A stretch of 64,000 bases of DNA, taken from positions 1 through 64,000 of the forward strand of contig MLAK01000441.1 of the NCBI GenBank assembly GCA_001839685.1, read 5' to 3'. Within the stretch, counting starts at the first letter, position 1; every line of letters begins with the position of its first letter. This document shows, in pieces, positions 61,041-64,000 of the stretch. A program made the translations under genes and the position numbers. The stretch is from Tritrichomonas foetus. Its lineage: Eukaryota; Parabasalia; Tritrichomonadida; Tritrichomonadidae. The notes under the pieces were generated by a model. The model was not told the origin of the DNA and did not search any database. It saw only the letters and a program-made list of their open reading frames with translations.

Positions 61041-61617
61041 ATGCGGCCTTTGATTCCCAACGTTGTCACAGTCATTCCCCCAGGGATCGATCCAAACTAT
61101 CGCCAAATGCTCCTATACCGCAGCAATCTCGAAGAAATCCAGTTCAAAGCGGACAACATTGAGACTCAGGGAACGAATATTATATGGAAGGAAAACAGTC
61201 TCCGCCATTTTTTCTTCCATGACGCCAGACGGTGTAGTCACCCCTCCTATTAGTTCGATACGAACTCACGACTCTCAATCCCAGCCTGCCGCCCAAAATC
61301 TCAATTTTTCATCCAATCCTAATATTTCGCCAGCCGTCACAAAAAACGTTACGCCAAACAACCAGCCAGTAAAACCGCCATTTATATTTCCATCAAACAG
61401 TGCACTTTTAGGTCCCCCATCAATCACGACCAATACAGCAAACCAAATAAGTGCTCAATCCTTATTCAGAGAGACATCAGATAAGTCACAGCCACCTCGT
61501 TTTCCACCATTTATTGAACAATATATGCGACCAAATATGCACACAAATTTATCAAACTCATCAATCTATCCTCCACAGAAACAACAGGGACAGCAAAGTA
61601 GTCGCTCACTTGAATGA
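61041..61617 (+). CDS. Ser/Pro/Asn-rich low-complexity protein, reading frame broken
   Basis: Two overlapping plus-strand frames look like one gene. The first starts at ATG 61041 and reads plausible protein for about 58 codons (MRPLIPNVVTVIPPGIDPNY...), then runs into a stop at 61253. The second is in the +1 frame. It looks coding from about 61205 to the stop at 61617 (SSMTPDGVVTPPISS... ending QQGQQSSRSLE), and is rich in Pro, Ser, Asn and Gln. Its only useful ATG is at 61219. The switch falls around the T-run at 61208-61213. Possible explanations are a base error in the T-run, a pseudogene, +1 frameshifting, or an independent start at 61219. Family unknown. Confidence 0.5.
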
Positions 61618-62145
61618 CACAAGCCTGCTTGGAATCTCTTTCTTTCTTTATTTATTTCTTTTTCTGTTTGTATAAATGCGTTTTCTATTCCTATTTTGCT
61701 TCATATCTTTTTCCCATTTTCCCTTTCTTGAAATTTTGAAGGTTATAAGAAAATCATTTGATTTACCAGAAACTACTTCTCTTTGGCGAAACCTAATCAG
61801 CATTTGATCTTTGTTTAAAGTGAAACTCGAGTTTCTCGGAGACGTTCACGCAAAAGGGTGAAATCATAATCAAAATAAACTGGTTCCAGAATATAAATTG
61901 AATGAATATACTGGCTTTTTGTGTTTATCGTACTTTCCATTTTTTGGAACCAGTTTATGTTTTAGAGATAAATGATTTGTCTCTAATGGAATTGGTCATT
62001 GGCCAGCGGTAAAACTCAAATTATACAATGGTTTGATACGTAAACCTAGAAAAAAAAAAATGAATGTGTCAAATCGGAACAAAGTTTCAGGGAAACAAAA
62101 AAAATGTAGGGAAATTTCATTAAAGATAAAAAGAAGAAGAAAAGT
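61618..62145. other. Intergenic region with inverted repeats
   Basis: 528 bp without a gene. It holds a 14-bp palindrome (GAAACTCGAGTTTC, 61822-61835), a spaced 14-bp inverted repeat (listed separately) and TTGGCCA at 61999-62005. The GC-richer 61800-61960 part could be structured RNA. Confidence 0.5.
61875..61958. repeat. Spaced 14-bp inverted repeat
   Basis: ATAAACTGGTTCCA at 61875-61888 is matched in reverse complement at 61945-61958, with a 56-base spacer. Confidence 0.85.
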
Positions 62146-62658
62146 ATGTACGGGCAATATAATGAATCATTAGTGAGTTTATTGAATCCTTTTGGAAAAG
62201 AAATTACAAAAATCACAATAAAAATTGATGAAATATTGGGATTAGTGAAAACAGTAGAATCAGTAAACCAGAGTTTGACAGATATTCAAGAAAGATGTCA
62301 TAAAATTGATGATTTTGTGAATAAATTTGCAGGTTACCAACAGAATATAAACCAGAAACATAACTCCTTAGCTAAGATAATCGAAGAACAAGAAGAAAAT
62401 TCTATTAATGCTAATTTCTCAAATTCCCAATTTAAACTTTATTGTTTGATTAAAGGACAAAAATATAATTTGAACCAATTAATAGAAATTGCTAAATATA
62501 TTTCCAAAAAGAACAAAAATATTAAAAAACCTGGATGGCAAGAAAAAAGAAGCATAAAACGAATGATTTTTTGGTTTGACCGAAATTGGGTTTCTATTGT
62601 GCCAAGCATTGATCACTATATAGAAGGCACCTTCAATTCTGATACGGAATCTGATTAA
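62146..62658 (+). CDS. Small coiled-coil protein, uncharacterised
   Basis: 170 residues, no family recognised. About residues 18-90 form heptad-like coiled coil (ITIKIDEILGLVKTVESVN..LTDIQERCHKIDDFV). The C-terminal half (about 98-165) is basic, with aromatic residues (FKLYCLIKGQKYNLNQLIEIAKYI; KRMIFWFDRNWVSIVP), and ends in an acidic tail. It could be a small globular or DNA-binding domain, but no motif proves it. AT-rich codon use and a purine-rich stretch directly before the ATG. It is called because it is the only long frame in this region. Confidence 0.55.
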   Translation: MYGQYNESLVSLLNPFGKEITKITIKIDEILGLVKTVESVNQSLTDIQERCHKIDDFVNKFAGYQQNINQKHNSLAKIIEEQEENSINANFSNSQFKLYCLIKGQKYNLNQLIEIAKYISKKNKNIKKPGWQEKRSIKRMIFWFDRNWVSIVPSIDHYIEGTFNSDTESD

Positions 62659-63171
62659 TCATATTATTCTTTTTGAATGATTATGTGGAACTGACTCAAT
62701 GTTTGTTCTTATCTCTCTTTTGGTCAATGATTATCTTGAACATTCAGAACAAGATTTTCTATGTTATTGTTCAATAGTAATTTACTAAACATAAAAAAAC
62801 TTTTAATAAAAGCTTGTCTAAATTCCATAATCACTCTATTGATAAAATCATGATGAGATATTGAAAATCAATTAAATAATGTACAATCTGAGTCAAAACA
62901 ATCAAGAAAATAAGGTAGGTAATCTTAATATCATCATGATCAAAAAATAATTGAGATTTGTGATAATTACATCAAGCAAGGTGTTTCGAGCTGTTAATTT
63001 TTTGTGTTTACTTTCAATTTGGACTATAGAAAAAATGCAACTAATAATTTTTCAGTTAAAATACTGCATATTCGATACAAAAAGAGAAATGTACGAATTT
63101 TTTTTTTTTGAATAAAAAGATGAACTCGTTGAATTTTTGTGTTATCAATTAAAAAAATACAACAATAGAAG
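62659..63171. other. Intergenic, no gene seen
   Basis: 513 bp, strongly AT-rich, with a T-run near 63098-63108. No coding signal. Confidence 0.55.
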
Positions 63172-64000
63172 ATGATTATGCTCTTTATTCATCTATTTTT
63201 ATCTCTTATTACCTGTACAGATGATTCCAGTAATTATATTCGCTCAATATTTGGTGCTCCTGGAGTTGATGAAGTTGAAATTGATATTGTTGATGGATTT
63301 GAAGTGATCGAGACAGGACTTCCAAAACCCACAACAAAACATATATGGGAAGGAAGATTTACTACCACTCAAATCAATGACAGCGATTATCCATGGCCAG
63401 ATAAATCCTTCAATGGAACATGTAATTGGACTATTCTTCAAAATGAAACTTCAAAAATCCGATCTATGCATCAAAGATGTAATGTTACACAAGATGAATT
63501 GTACAAACATCCAGTTGCAGCAAAACAATATTTTACAACTGACGAAGAACTTAAAAATGCTGATCGAGTTAAAGTTAAGTATGTGGTTGCACCAAAATAC
63601 AATCGACATGTGCCACCTGTTTTTATTCCACCAGGAGAAGTATGTACAATTGAGTATGCTGTTCCAGGAGCAGCAGGAACATTAACACTTTCCTTGAACA
63701 CTGCAATGCATGAAGTTATAATGTATGATGATGGAAGTCCTAAATCTACAACAAGATTAAACGATGTCCGCATTCTCAACGTTAATCTAGCGAATCAAAT
63801 TAACACAATTGGATCTCCATATGGTGGTGCACCAAATTTTGTTATGAGTGTGGACCATCCAATAGAAGTCACTATCTCTGGTGTTATCCTCTGTCCATGG
63901 TTCAAATATGGAATGCACTCGGATGAAGAATGGGAAAATGAAATATCTAAATTACCAGGTCCATATGCACACATTGACACAGGAAATATGTTAATTAACA
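63172..64000 (+). CDS. M60-like (enhancin-related) surface protein, N-terminal part
   Basis: The frame opens at ATG 63172 and is still open at the window edge (276 codons seen). A hydrophobic leader (MIMLFIHLFLSLITC) looks like a signal peptide. From about residue 145, FIPPGEVCTIEYAVPGAAG, then IGSPYGGAPNFVMSV, PIEVTISGVILCPWFKYG, SDEEWENEISKLPGPYAHID match the start of the M60-like domain found in many trichomonad surface proteins, including the so-called immuno-dominant variable surface antigen-like group. The zinc-binding HExxH site would lie beyond the edge, so activity cannot be judged. M60-like proteins act on mucin-type glycoproteins in other microbes. Several NxT sites suggest an extracellular protein. 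Confidence 0.82.
   Translation, partial: MIMLFIHLFLSLITCTDDSSNYIRSIFGAPGVDEVEIDIVDGFEVIETGLPKPTTKHIWEGRFTTTQINDSDYPWPDKSFNGTCNWTILQNETSKIRSMHQRCNVTQDELYKHPVAAKQYFTTDEELKNADRVKVKYVVAPKYNRHVPPVFIPPGEVCTIEYAVPGAAGTLTLSLNTAMHEVIMYDDGSPKSTTRLNDVRILNVNLANQINTIGSPYGGAPNFVMSVDHPIEVTISGVILCPWFKYGMHSDEEWENEISKLPGPYAHIDTGNMLIN

Noticed and set aside
61208..61214. T TTT TTC heptamer as a -1 frameshift site
   Set aside because: The downstream frame is +1 relative to the first, so a -1 slip leads to the wrong frame.
61198..61228. 31-base GT...AG segment that would restore the frame as an intron
   Set aside because: Lacks the strict trichomonad GTAYGT donor and the ACTAACACACAG-type branch/acceptor.

Overview
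The window looks like nuclear DNA of a trichomonad (Parabasalia), most likely a Tritrichomonas-type genome. It is very AT-rich, and every large gene is one uninterrupted reading frame. The gene set is eukaryotic (CCT1, RAD23, eIF4G, MOB1, BEACH, Rap-GAP, Myb). Three families are typical of trichomonads: a BspA-like leucine-rich-repeat surface protein, an M60-like surface protein, and short Myb regulators. Several stop codons read TAA-A, and a few genes have an Inr-like TCATTT 8-9 bases before ATG. Both fit trichomonad gene organisation. The species call is inference.

Layout. 1-10 kb: a B-box/TLDc protein (-), a PQ-loop transporter (+) and a 1638-residue BspA-like membrane protein (+). 10-23 kb: a giant BEACH-family relative with an eroded BEACH core (+), a CAMKL-type kinase (-), a DEDDh RNA exonuclease (+) and a PlsC-type acyltransferase (-). 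23-32 kb: a MOB1 protein (+), a 17-bp tandem repeat with an assembly gap, CCT1 (-), and two inverted Myb genes whose DNA-binding domains are nearly identical at the nucleotide level. 32-43 kb: a possible degenerate ubiquitin-hydrolase-like protein (-), a RalGAP/tuberin-like protein (+), a GT31-like glycosyltransferase (-), a coiled-coil protein (+), an 18-bp tandem repeat with a second gap, and a 577-bp long-inverted-repeat element. 43-64 kb: eIF4G (+), a zinc-ribbon protein (+), a large helical-repeat protein (+), RAD23 (-), an intact BEACH protein (+), a frame-disrupted low-complexity gene, a small coiled-coil protein, and the start of an M60-like surface protein that runs off the end.

The genes are independent transcription units, often divergent or convergent, with no sign of operons. 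They cover signalling (kinase, MOB1, RalGAP, BEACH), protein quality control (CCT1, RAD23), translation (eIF4G), lipid and glycan synthesis, and the cell surface. No tRNA, rRNA, CRISPR array or recognisable transposase was found. The best leads are the Myb-domain pair, the undescribed inverted-repeat element upstream of eIF4G, the eroded BEACH paralogue, the B-box/TLDc architecture, the reading-frame break at 61.2 kb, and a TGGCCA motif that recurs in promoters.
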